Origin: Bacteroidia bacterium
GTDB taxonomy: Bacteria; Bacteroidota; Bacteroidia; Bacteroidales; Prolixibacteraceae
Direction of reading: 5' to 3'
DNA: 41,622 bases
Assembly (NCBI GenBank): GCA_025358025.1
Contig: JANYKW010000057.1
Coordinates: 1-41,622 of the forward strand
Position numbers and translations under genes: made by a program. Of this stretch, positions 24,741-31,678 are shown piece after piece. The first letter of the stretch is position 1. Each line of letters opens with the position of its first letter. The notes below the pieces were generated by a model. It worked only from the letters and a program-made list of their open reading frames with translations, had not been told where the DNA came from and did no database searches.

Positions 24741-25244
24741 TCAGTCAATGCCAGCAACTTTGCTTCTTCTTTGCAGCTTAACTACATCCCTCCAGGTATC
24801 ATCCATTTTCCCGATACGATCTTCTGTGCCAAGTGTTATGAATCCATGTTTGCGATGCAAATGAAGACTGGCAATGTTTTCAGGAAAGATCCCTGACAGC
24901 AGGGTCCAGATTCCCTGCTCTTCAGATGCAGTAACCAAGGCTTCCATCAAAAGGTTGCCGATTCCCTGTCCCCGGAATTCTGCGTCAATGTAAATGCTTA
25001 CCTCTGCTACTCCGGCGTAGACGCAGCGGCTCGAAACGTTTGACAATGCAGCCCAACCGACAATTTTATTGTTCAGCCTGGCAACCAGTCTGCAATCTTT
25101 CCTGTGAGCAACATCCCAGGCTTCCCAGGCGGGAACCTTTGTTTCAAAGGTTGCCTGCTTGGTAACAATACCTTCCTGGTAAATTCTGGAAACATCAGGC
25201 CACGAATCCGGGGTCATATATTCAATCAGGTAATCCGGTTTCAT
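24741..25244 (-). CDS. GNAT N-acetyltransferase, phosphinothricin/amino-acid acetyltransferase type
   Basis: A 167-residue acetyl-CoA-dependent N-acetyltransferase, closest by eye to the Pat/YwnH-like group that acetylates phosphinothricin, methionine sulfoximine and similar amino acids. Features are IYQEGIVTKQATFET in helix one, the acetyl-CoA loop FRGQGIGNLLMEALV, EEQGIWTLLSGIFPENIASLHLHRKHGF, and RIGKMDDTWRDVVKLQ near the end. I start at ATG 25244, which clears the stop of the upstream gene at 25264; a longer frame from 25301 would overlap that gene and adds an unconserved-looking extension. ATG 25259 is also possible. Confidence 0.87.
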   Translation of the reverse strand: MKPDYLIEYMTPDSWPDVSRIYQEGIVTKQATFETKVPAWEAWDVAHRKDCRLVARLNNKIVGWAALSNVSSRCVYAGVAEVSIYIDAEFRGQGIGNLLMEALVTASEEQGIWTLLSGIFPENIASLHLHRKHGFITLGTEDRIGKMDDTWRDVVKLQRRSKVAGID

Positions 25245-25263
25245 GCTTCCCAGATGCATCTCC

Positions 25264-26004
25264 CTATTTCTCGCGCTTACCATGTTTCTCACCCTTGTCA
25301 TCGGAACTCTTCATGTTCTTTTGCACCTTCACAGGTTTTCCAACTTTTTTGCCATAGTAGTTCACGGGTTCAGCAGGTTGAGTCGGAGAGACTCTTCTAT
25401 CCGGGAAGTCTTGTCCGGAATAATTATCCGATCTGTTTTCGTTGCGCTGATAACTGCCATCTCTGGAGTCGTTCTTTCTGTAAACCTGGCTGTTCTCCCT
25501 GTCATAGCGATGGTTGTAAACCTCATGCCTTTCATTTTCATCAAATCCGCGCAGGGGATAGTCACGATCCCGATACCGGTCTCTGTAAATGGTGCGGTAA
25601 TAATAACGGGGATAGTGCGCCACATAGTAATGAAAATGCCTCCAGGGCATAATCACCCGGGCATCGAGTGCAACGATGAAACAGTTGTTGAGATTAAACC
25701 ATCGATAGGCTGGTGGAAGGGTCCTGCCAAACATCCATTCGCCATCTTCCATGAATATGAACTCACGGTTTCTTACATCATAATATGACTCGATGTCGGG
25801 GAGATAATAATATCTGACCTGATTGACATTTTCGTAATAAGGAGCCCAGACCGGAAGTTCGAAATTTACATTTACCGATACCTTTTGAGCAAAAGTATTT
25901 AAACTGCCAAAGCATAAAAAGAAGAAGAATATCATAACTATACCTGTGATGATACTCCTCGCGGTTCGTGGTGCTGCCCATTGATTTTCTTTTGTTTGTT
26001 CCAT
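25264..26004 (-). CDS. Exported Tyr/Arg/Asp-rich protein of unknown function
   Basis: About 246 residues; I do not recognise a named family. A hydrophobic signal (about residues 18-39, IVMIFFFFLCFGSLNTFAQ) is followed by a compact part with aromatic-rich motifs (VWAPYYENVNQVRYYYLPDIESYYDV, then EFIFMEDGEWMFG). The second half is low-complexity, dense in Tyr, Arg, Asp and Asn (YYRTIYRDRYRDRDYP), and ends in a Lys-rich tail. The folded half looks globular; the rest is probably disordered. It is likely periplasmic. It may share transcription with the GNAT gene 20 bases downstream. ATG 26004 was preferred over 26022; both keep the signal. Confidence 0.7.
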   Translation of the reverse strand: MEQTKENQWAAPRTARSIITGIVMIFFFFLCFGSLNTFAQKVSVNVNFELPVWAPYYENVNQVRYYYLPDIESYYDVRNREFIFMEDGEWMFGRTLPPAYRWFNLNNCFIVALDARVIMPWRHFHYYVAHYPRYYYRTIYRDRYRDRDYPLRGFDENERHEVYNHRYDRENSQVYRKNDSRDGSYQRNENRSDNYSGQDFPDRRVSPTQPAEPVNYYGKKVGKPVKVQKNMKSSDDKGEKHGKREK

Positions 26005-26123
26005 GAGAGTTGTCATTTGCAAAAGCTTTAAGTTAAATATATTTTTTATTTATGGTTCACAGTTTAATCATTGTGCTGCCACTATCAAATATAGGCAATA
26101 GAAACGATGCTCTTCAAAACATT

Positions 26124-26699
26124 TCAGTTAAAAATATGAAATTTTTGTACCAGCGTGTTTTCAACTATCCTGAATTGATCGTGCCCCATATAGCCTTTAC
26201 CGGCTTCCGGGTTTTCAGCAATATTTGGGAAAGATATACGGCTCATCGATTTGCCGTTGTTGACTGAGTACCCGATAACATTTCCATAACTACCGCTGCC
26301 GGCAGCGGTAGTATAAATCAATATTTCGGGAAATCCGTCTGAATTCAAGTCATCAATCACAGCATCAGATACGTTTCCAATTATTTCTTCTGTTATTATT
26401 TTATTGTCAATGGTTAAACCGTACGGTAGTATCTTCAGTTGCTGCATTGAGCCTTCACCAGCTGAACGAATATCAAAACCGAAATTATTCATGGATAGAA
26501 CTTCTTGGAATACCCTCGGAGCTATCTGTTTCTTGTCAAGCTGATCCTTACTGGTATAGTCTTCTGAGACATAAACCCCGGCAGATTCCGCTGTTTTTGC
26601 CTTTTTAGAAGTGACCTGGTCGGGGTTTGTCCTGTTTATGCAACTGGAAAAAGTCAGTGTAACGACAATTGCCAATGTAATTTTCTTTATAAGAGACAT
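26124..26699 (-). CDS. PliI-like lysozyme inhibitor lipoprotein
   Basis: A 191-residue lipoprotein: the signal ends in FSSC (acylated Cys near 20). The C-terminal two-thirds contain DDLNSDGFPEILIYTTAAGSGSYGNVIGYSVNNG and ENPEAGKGYMGHDQFRIVENTLVQKF, which I recognise from PliI, the periplasmic inhibitor of i-type (invertebrate) lysozyme. It would protect peptidoglycan from host or predator lysozyme. I chose ATG 26699 because it places the basic SLIKK directly before the hydrophobic stretch; an upstream in-frame start (26726) adds nine residues. The pseudogene ends just upstream at 26727. Confidence 0.8.
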   Translation of the reverse strand: MSLIKKITLAIVVTLTFSSCINRTNPDQVTSKKAKTAESAGVYVSEDYTSKDQLDKKQIAPRVFQEVLSMNNFGFDIRSAGEGSMQQLKILPYGLTIDNKIITEEIIGNVSDAVIDDLNSDGFPEILIYTTAAGSGSYGNVIGYSVNNGKSMSRISFPNIAENPEAGKGYMGHDQFRIVENTLVQKFHIFN

Positions 26700-26726
26700 T
26701 TTTTTGTTTTTAGTCCGGAAAATCAA

Positions 26727-27049
26727 TCAAGGGTGAAACATCTCGCCTTTAGCCAGCATCTCAAGAATTATTTTCATCCTTTTTGCCCTGATCTCCGGAT
26801 TTTTTGCTGACTGAATTCTCCACGAGATGGCGTATTTGTTCACTTTATTTAAAGATTCAAAAAATTCCAGGCTCTTTTGGTTTTCGCTGAGTTCTTTGAG
26901 CAGATTGTCAGGTGTATTCATTTTGCTCAGGGAATCGTATGCATTCTCCCATCTGACAGGGAATGATTGAATTCAAGCCACTTTCCCCATTCCTCCTGAG
27001 AAGTGAAAGAGATAATAGGTAACTCTTTCCTTGTCCCCTTAATCATCAT
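26727..27049 (-). pseudogene. Internally deleted YdeI/OmdA-family pseudogene
   Basis: Two pieces of one family lie in different frames. From ATG 27049 the first frame reads MMIKGTRKELPIISF then TSQEEWGKWLEFNHSLSDG, the usual N terminus of a YdeI/OmpD-associated protein, and hits a TGA soon after. In another frame the conserved C terminus reads RWENAYDSLSKMNTPDNL and runs to AKGEMFHP at 26727. About 80-90 residues between them are missing compared with the roughly 190-residue family. The start overlaps the tag stop (ATGA, 27049-27046), so the gene was once translationally coupled to tag. A 64-codon remnant (26727-26921) could still be translated from an internal ATG. Confidence 0.75.
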
Positions 27050-27618
27050 CTTTCGGGATTTGTCCATTGATTTTTCCAGGGTGGTTGTGATCTGAGTGCC
27101 TCACCGTACATCACGCAACTTTCAATATGAGCGCCTGGCAAATAGCCGGTACTTAATAAGAACTCATTGACGATTTCACCCCCTGTAAATTTGAAAGTTT
27201 GTTTAAAAAGCTTTGTCCATTCTTGTAATGTCTTGGTATGGTGAAGGTTAAGCCAGTTTTTAAATGAACCAAACTCTTTTTGGAGCCTCAAAATCACGTT
27301 TGCATTATGTATTGCCGCATCTATCTTTAGCCGGTTACGGATGATTCCGGCATCATTTAACAGTCGTTGTCTGTCATCCTCCTGGTAAGATGCCACTTTT
27401 TCAATATTGAAAAGATGGAAGGCTTTTTTGAAATTGTCCTGCTTGATCAGAATGGTATTCCAGCTTAAACCAGCCTGGTTAATCTCCAGCACCAGCCGTT
27501 CAAATAGTTCATTATCTTCCATAATCTGGAAACCGTAGGCTTTATCGTGGTAAATACGATGAACATTTGTCGGATCCAAGTGCATGACTGCCTCACAATA
27601 GGATTTTGGTTTTTCCAT
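27046..27618 (-). CDS. tag: DNA-3-methyladenine glycosylase I
   Basis: A 190-residue base-excision repair enzyme that removes 3-methyladenine from alkylated DNA. Tag hallmarks are present: the N-terminal zinc Cys in SYCEAVM, YHDKAYG, ELFERLVLEINQAGLSWNTIL in the helical core, and the C-terminal zinc pair in GAHIESC. Length matches E. coli Tag (187). The stop overlaps the ATG of the downstream YdeI-like pseudogene by four bases; mobA lies 28 bases upstream on the same strand. Confidence 0.94.
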   Translation of the reverse strand: MEKPKSYCEAVMHLDPTNVHRIYHDKAYGFQIMEDNELFERLVLEINQAGLSWNTILIKQDNFKKAFHLFNIEKVASYQEDDRQRLLNDAGIIRNRLKIDAAIHNANVILRLQKEFGSFKNWLNLHHTKTLQEWTKLFKQTFKFTGGEIVNEFLLSTGYLPGAHIESCVMYGEALRSQPPWKNQWTNPER

Positions 27619-27646
27619 GTTAACTATTTTTGAATAAATGAACAGG

Positions 27647-28252
27647 TTATTTTCTAATGAATTGATCCATCTCTTCCAGGGAATTGAAGTTTGTAAACAG
27701 ATTGGGATATTTCTCTAACAACCGATCTGTTACCAGGTAATGTACATGGCATGAACCCAGGATTTTGTGCAAAGCAAGATTTCCCGTTAAAACAGCCTTT
27801 TCGAACTGATTCCAAAGGTCTTTGTGATAGAGTCCCGCCAATGGTTCCATAATGCCTTGATGAACAGGTATTACAGCCTGGTATAAACCTCTTACTGATA
27901 AAAGTCCATCAATAAATTCCAATTCCAGAAAAGGCAGATCACAGGCTAATACCAAATTCCATGCAGTGGACGATTCTTTTAATGCAGCCGCCAGTCCGGC
28001 GGAAGGTCCATTCCCGGTAATTTCATCCGGGATCATCTCCAACCCAAAGTTGAGGTAAGCGGAATTGCCTGAACTGATAATGATTTTATCCGTATAAGAT
28101 GATAATAAATCAATACCATATTGGATCAACGGCTTTCCTTTAAACTCGACAAGGCCTTTTTCCTGCCCCATACGGCTGCTTTTACCTCCGGCCATCAAGA
28201 TGCCTGTCAGGTCGTAACCTGGAATAACCGGTTTATATTTTTGTGCTGTCAT
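27647..28252 (-). CDS. mobA: Molybdenum cofactor guanylyltransferase
   Basis: A 201-residue nucleotidyltransferase that joins GMP to molybdopterin to give the MGD form of the cofactor. The N-terminal signature ILMAGGKSSRMGQEKGLVEFKGKPLI binds GTP; IPDEITGNGPSAGLAAALK and LVLACDLPFL (metal-binding Asp) follow. The molybdoenzyme at 1-2189 belongs to the DMSO-reductase class and would need bis-MGD, so this gene supports it although it is 25 kb away. The upstream tail VIPGYDLTGIL places the signature about ten residues later than in E. coli. Confidence 0.93.
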   Translation of the reverse strand: MTAQKYKPVIPGYDLTGILMAGGKSSRMGQEKGLVEFKGKPLIQYGIDLLSSYTDKIIISSGNSAYLNFGLEMIPDEITGNGPSAGLAAALKESSTAWNLVLACDLPFLELEFIDGLLSVRGLYQAVIPVHQGIMEPLAGLYHKDLWNQFEKAVLTGNLALHKILGSCHVHYLVTDRLLEKYPNLFTNFNSLEEMDQFIRK

Positions 28253-28421
28253 TGGTTGAATTGCGCAAATTTCATCAAGAGTTTACAAAACCGCTAAAAT
28301 AGTCAAGTTTAGACAATCACCATTTTTGACAGGAATAATCCCAGGGCTATTCTATTTGGCTTTTTACAAAGCAAATCAGGATCAAATGAGCCAGAAAAGA
28401 GATGAACAAACTTAATTTTTT

Positions 28422-28454
28422 TTTAACTATCCCCTCAGGAAAATTGTATTTTTG
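28422..28454 (+). promoter_or_regulatory. Promoter of recX
   Basis: TTTA (28422-28425), 21 bases, TATTTTTG (28447-28454), an exact -7 box. The predicted start near 28461 leaves a 30-base leader. A possible TTG start at 28452 lies inside the -7 box and can be discarded. Confidence 0.55.
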
Positions 28455-28490
28455 TTTGTAAGTGCTACTAAAAAAAATACCTGTTTTACT

Positions 28491-28961
28491 ATGGAACAAT
28501 CTAATCAACAACTTAATTATAGTCAGGCACTTGCAAAGGCTACAAATCTTTGCAGCCAATCTGAAAAATGCAGTTACGATCTTGAGCTAAAATGTCACGA
28601 GTGGCAGCTAAGCCGTGAGGAAACCACGAAGCTTATTAATTTCCTGGTGCAAGAAAAATTCATTGACCAGCAAAGGTATGCCAATAGCTTTGTCAACGAT
28701 AAATTCAGATTCAACAGATGGGGGAAAATTAAACTTGCATATGCTTTAAAGGGGAAACACATGGAAGATGAATACATCCGGGCTGCGCTGGATAATCTTC
28801 CCGGGGATGAATACCGGAAAGTGCTGACTGATCTTTTAACCTCTAAGGCCAAAACCGTTCAAGAGAAAGATCCCTATACCCGCCGTAACAAATTGTTGGC
28901 CTTTGCTCAGTCCCGGGGTTTTGGAGTGGACGAAGCACTCAAGTTAATTGAAGAAATTTGA
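28491..28961 (+). CDS. recX: RecX-family regulatory protein
   Basis: A 156-residue, all-helical cytosolic protein that binds RecA filaments and tunes recombination. RecX repeats are visible: QALAKATNLCSQSEKCSYDLELKCHEW, then LINFLVQEKFIDQQRYANSFVNDKFRFNRWGKIKLAYALKGKHM with the conserved FIDxxRYAxxFV signature, then LAFAQSRGFGVDEALKLIEE. ATG 28491 was chosen because upstream in-frame starts fall in the promoter. RecA is not in the window. Confidence 0.9.
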   Translation: MEQSNQQLNYSQALAKATNLCSQSEKCSYDLELKCHEWQLSREETTKLINFLVQEKFIDQQRYANSFVNDKFRFNRWGKIKLAYALKGKHMEDEYIRAALDNLPGDEYRKVLTDLLTSKAKTVQEKDPYTRRNKLLAFAQSRGFGVDEALKLIEEI

Positions 28962-28999
28962 AAATGTGAAAATTGGGAAATTTTCCAATTTTCACATTT
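28962..28999 (+). terminator. Long AT-rich hairpin after recX, likely terminator built from an extragenic repeat
   Basis: Perfect 15-bp arms AAATGTGAAAATTGG (28962-28976) and CCAATTTTCACATTT (28985-28999) around an 8-base loop, beginning at the recX stop codon. Only a short T stretch follows, so termination strength is uncertain. The CCAATTTTCACATT arm is the same motif found repeatedly at 17099-17145. Confidence 0.55.
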
Positions 29000-29023
29000 C
29001 CCCATTTTCACATTATAATTCCC

Positions 29024-29031
29024 TACCTTTG
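29024..29031 (+). promoter_or_regulatory. Promoter -7 box for prfB
   Basis: TACCTTTG, an exact TAnnTTTG match 30 bases before the prfB start codon; no good -33 box was found at the right spacing. Confidence 0.5.
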
Positions 29032-29060
29032 TCGCTTGTAAAATTTTAACCGCAACAGCA

Positions 29061-30159
29061 ATGATTTTGAAGGAGCAACTCAAAGAGCTTGTTGAGCGCC
29101 GGGATGCGCTGAGGAGGTATCTTTGACATCGATGGTAAACTAATACGGGTAGAAGAGGAGGAGCTTAAGACCCAGGATCCGGATTTCTGGAGTAATCCCA
29201 AAGAGGCGGAAGCCCATATGCGGCTAATTCGCACAATCAAACAATGGACAGATAGTTTCAGGGCGGTCGACAATCTTGTTGACGAGTTACAGGTAATTTT
29301 TGAATTCAGTGAGGCCGGTGAGGCCACCGAGGCTGAAGTTGAAAGTCATTTTGCTGAAGCCCGGACTGCCGTTGAGGATCTTGAGACACGCAATATGCTC
29401 AGGCGAGAGGAGGATCGCCTTGGAGCAGTCCTGAAAATCAATGCCGGTGCAGGAGGTACAGAGTCTAACGACTGGGCTGACATGCTGATGCGGATGTACC
29501 TCCGCTGGGCCGATAAGCATAAATATACAGTCAGGGAAGCTAGTTTTGTTCCCGGGGAGGATGTTGGGGTTAAAAGTGTCACCCTTGAGATTGACGGAGA
29601 ATTTGCCTACGGTTACCTGAAGAGTGAAAATGGGGTGCACCGCCTGGTGCGCATTTCTCCTTTCAATGCACAGGGCAAACGTCAGACCTCTTTCACCTCC
29701 GTTTTTGTCTCTCCGCTGGTTGATGATACCATTGAGATAGAAGTCAATCCGGGTGATATCTCCTGGGATACCTTCCGGTCGGGCGGAGCCGGAGGGCAAA
29801 ATGTTAATAAGGTTGAGACCGGTGTCCGCCTGAAGCATGCCCCTTCAGGTATTATCATAGAGAATACAGAGTCAAGATCCCAGCTTCAAAATAAGGAGAA
29901 TGCCATCCGGCTCCTGAAATCGCAACTCTATGCCATGGAGTTACAGAAACGCATGGAGGCTCAGACAAAACTTGAAGCCACCAAAATGAAGATTGAGTGG
30001 GGATCCCAAATCCGCTCATACGTGATGCAACCATACAAACTGGTGAAGGACAACCGTACGGATTATGAAACCTCCAATGTGCAGGCCGTGATGGATGGAG
30101 ACATTGACGGATTCATCAAGGCATTTCTGATGGAGTTTTCGGAAAGTATGAAAGAATAA
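29061..30159 (+). CDS. prfB: Peptide chain release factor 2, with programmed +1 frameshift
   Basis: RF2 ends translation at UGA and UAA. The first frame runs from ATG 29061 (MILKEQLKELVERRDALRRYL) to an in-frame TGA at 29124. Shifting +1 at CTT joins it to DIDGKLIRVEEEELKTQ and the rest, giving 365 residues, the same length as E. coli RF2. The stop-codon-reading tripeptide SPF (RLVRISPFNAQGK) and the catalytic GGQ (SGGAGGQNVNKVETGVR) are both present. A continuous frame without the shift would only begin at an internal ATG (29218) and lose the N-terminal domain. The frameshift makes RF2 synthesis rise when RF2 is short. Confidence 0.97.
29112..29127 (+). promoter_or_regulatory. prfB programmed frameshift site
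   Basis: AGGAGG-TAT-CTT-TGA-C. An internal Shine-Dalgarno-like AGGAGG (29112-29117) lies 3 bases before the slippery CTT, followed by the in-frame TGA (29124-29126). This is the classic autoregulatory arrangement. It is notable here because ordinary starts in this window carry almost no Shine-Dalgarno sequence. Confidence 0.96.
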
Positions 30160-30174
30160 TTCTCAAATTTTCAA

Positions 30175-30182
30175 TAGATTTG
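30175..30182 (+). promoter_or_regulatory. Candidate -7 box for the Gfo/Idh/MocA gene
   Basis: TAGATTTG matches TAnnTTTG exactly, 58 bases before the start codon. No TTTG-like -33 box was seen at 19-21 bases. Confidence 0.4.
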
Positions 30183-30239
30183 TGACTAGATCGTCAAGAT
30201 AAAAAATTTCCTTTTCAACAATCATTAATAAACTATCCA

Positions 30240-31544
30240 ATGGAAGAAAAGAATCAGGATTCGCGCAGGGATTTTATCAAGAGAACTGCTGCTGCAACGG
30301 CATTGCTAACCATTCCGAACATTATTCCGGCCCATGCTTTTGGCGCCAACGACAGGGTCAACGCAGCAGTGCTTGGTGTAAACGGCCGTGGAAAAGATCA
30401 CATCGAAGGGTTAATGGGACAACCCAATGTTGAAATAACCACTTTTGTTGATCCCGACCTTATTGTAGGCAATAAACGGGCCCAAGAATTCGAAGCTAAA
30501 TATGGCAAAAAGGTAAAAGTAGTGCAGGATATGCGTAAAGCGTTTGATGACAAAGACATACATGTCGTTACCGTTGCCACTCCCAACCATTGGCACACCC
30601 TTGCCACCATCTGGGCCTGCCAGGCAGGAAAGGATGTATATGTAGAGAAACCCGGTGCCCATAATATATGGGAAGGACGAAAAATGGTAGAAGCTGCACA
30701 CAAATACAACCGTGTTGTTCAGCATGGGGTTCAGTTACGGAGTTCGGTTGCAATTCAGGAAGCGATACAGCTATTGCGCGATGGTTATATTGGCAATGTC
30801 TACATGGCCAGAGGATTGGTCTTCAGAAAAAGGGGAGACATTGGCAATAAACCCACAGAACCGGTACCTGAAGGATTGGATTATGACCTATGGACTGGTC
30901 CTGCCCCCAAAAGACCGTTTACCAGAAATATTGTCCATTACAACTGGCACTGGCACTGGGATTACGGCAATGGTGATGTTGGAAACCAGGGAATTCATGA
31001 AACTGACCTCTGCATGTGGGGACTCAATGTGGGATTGCCTACCAAGGTCACCGCCATGGGAGGAAAGTTCCTTTTCGACGATTGCAAGGAAACGCCTGAG
31101 CTTTTGTCTTCTGTTTACCATTATCCCGATGAGAAGAAAATCATCCAGTTCGAAGTGCGCCCCTGGTATACCAACGCTGAGGACGGCTCTTCGGTAGGAA
31201 ATATCTTTTACGGAGACAAAGGTTACATGGTGGTCAAAGGTTATGACACCTATGAAACATACCTTGGTGACAAAAAAGAACCGGGAAAGAAACGCAAGGA
31301 GGGTGGTGATCATTATAAGAATTTCATTGAAGCAGTTAGGGCCCGCGATCCCAGGATGGCCAATGCACAGGTGGAGAGCGCTCATCTTTCGTCTGCCCTG
31401 GCTCACCTGGGCAATATTGCTTACCGCACTGGCAGGGTGCTGACATTTGATCCAAAGAAAGAACAGTTTGTCAACGATCCTGAAGCCGATAAATACCTGA
31501 GCCGCGATTATCGGGCACCATTTATTGTGCCTAAGAACGTTTAA
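30240..31544 (+). CDS. Tat-exported Gfo/Idh/MocA-family oxidoreductase
   Basis: A 434-residue NAD(P)-dependent dehydrogenase-like protein. The N terminus has a Tat motif (SRRDFIKRTAAA) and a hydrophobic stretch, so it is exported folded with its nucleotide. The Rossmann domain (about 40-165) has VNAAVLGVNGRGKDHIEGL and the EKPGAHN motif (consensus EKP), with ATPNHWHTLATIWACQAGKDVYVEKP before it. The C-terminal domain includes NWHWHWDYGNGDVGNQGIHETDLCMWGL, typical of the exported Bacteroidota/Planctomycetota group. Some exported relatives act on glycans with a tightly bound cofactor; the substrate here is unknown. It is a single gene followed by a palindrome and a terminator. Confidence 0.9.
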   Translation: MEEKNQDSRRDFIKRTAAATALLTIPNIIPAHAFGANDRVNAAVLGVNGRGKDHIEGLMGQPNVEITTFVDPDLIVGNKRAQEFEAKYGKKVKVVQDMRKAFDDKDIHVVTVATPNHWHTLATIWACQAGKDVYVEKPGAHNIWEGRKMVEAAHKYNRVVQHGVQLRSSVAIQEAIQLLRDGYIGNVYMARGLVFRKRGDIGNKPTEPVPEGLDYDLWTGPAPKRPFTRNIVHYNWHWHWDYGNGDVGNQGIHETDLCMWGLNVGLPTKVTAMGGKFLFDDCKETPELLSSVYHYPDEKKIIQFEVRPWYTNAEDGSSVGNIFYGDKGYMVVKGYDTYETYLGDKKEPGKKRKEGGDHYKNFIEAVRARDPRMANAQVESAHLSSALAHLGNIAYRTGRVLTFDPKKEQFVNDPEADKYLSRDYRAPFIVPKNV

Positions 31545-31556
31545 TCAAGTTACCAT

Positions 31557-31585
31557 ACCTGACAGGTTTCTAAAACCTGTCAGGT
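31557..31585. repeat. Extragenic palindrome, perfect 13-bp arms
   Basis: ACCTGACAGGTTT-CTA-AAACCTGTCAGGT. A degraded copy lies at 35627-35655 (24 of 29 bases alike). It sits between a stop codon and a separate terminator; I recall this kind of element as recurrent in Bacteroidota intergenic DNA. Confidence 0.8.
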
Positions 31586-31600
31586 CTAAGGGTTATTAAG

Positions 31601-31623
31601 GAGTGCTTCGGTGCTCTTTTTTT
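31601..31623 (+). terminator. Rho-independent terminator of the Gfo/Idh/MocA gene
   Basis: A 6-bp stem GAGTGC/GTGCTC (two G-U pairs) with a TTCG tetraloop, followed by seven T residues (31617-31623). Confidence 0.8.
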
Positions 31624-31678
31624 GTTTAGCTTACCACAAATTTACTTTCTTTGTAGTCTGAAACTTAACCCAAATAGT

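Noticed and set aside
26052-26267. 71-codon plus-strand frame
   Set aside because: Largely antisense to the PliI-like gene and without any recognisable feature.
29218-30159. prfB starting at the internal ATG
   Set aside because: The upstream frame plus +1 shift restores the complete conserved N terminus and the family length of 365 residues.
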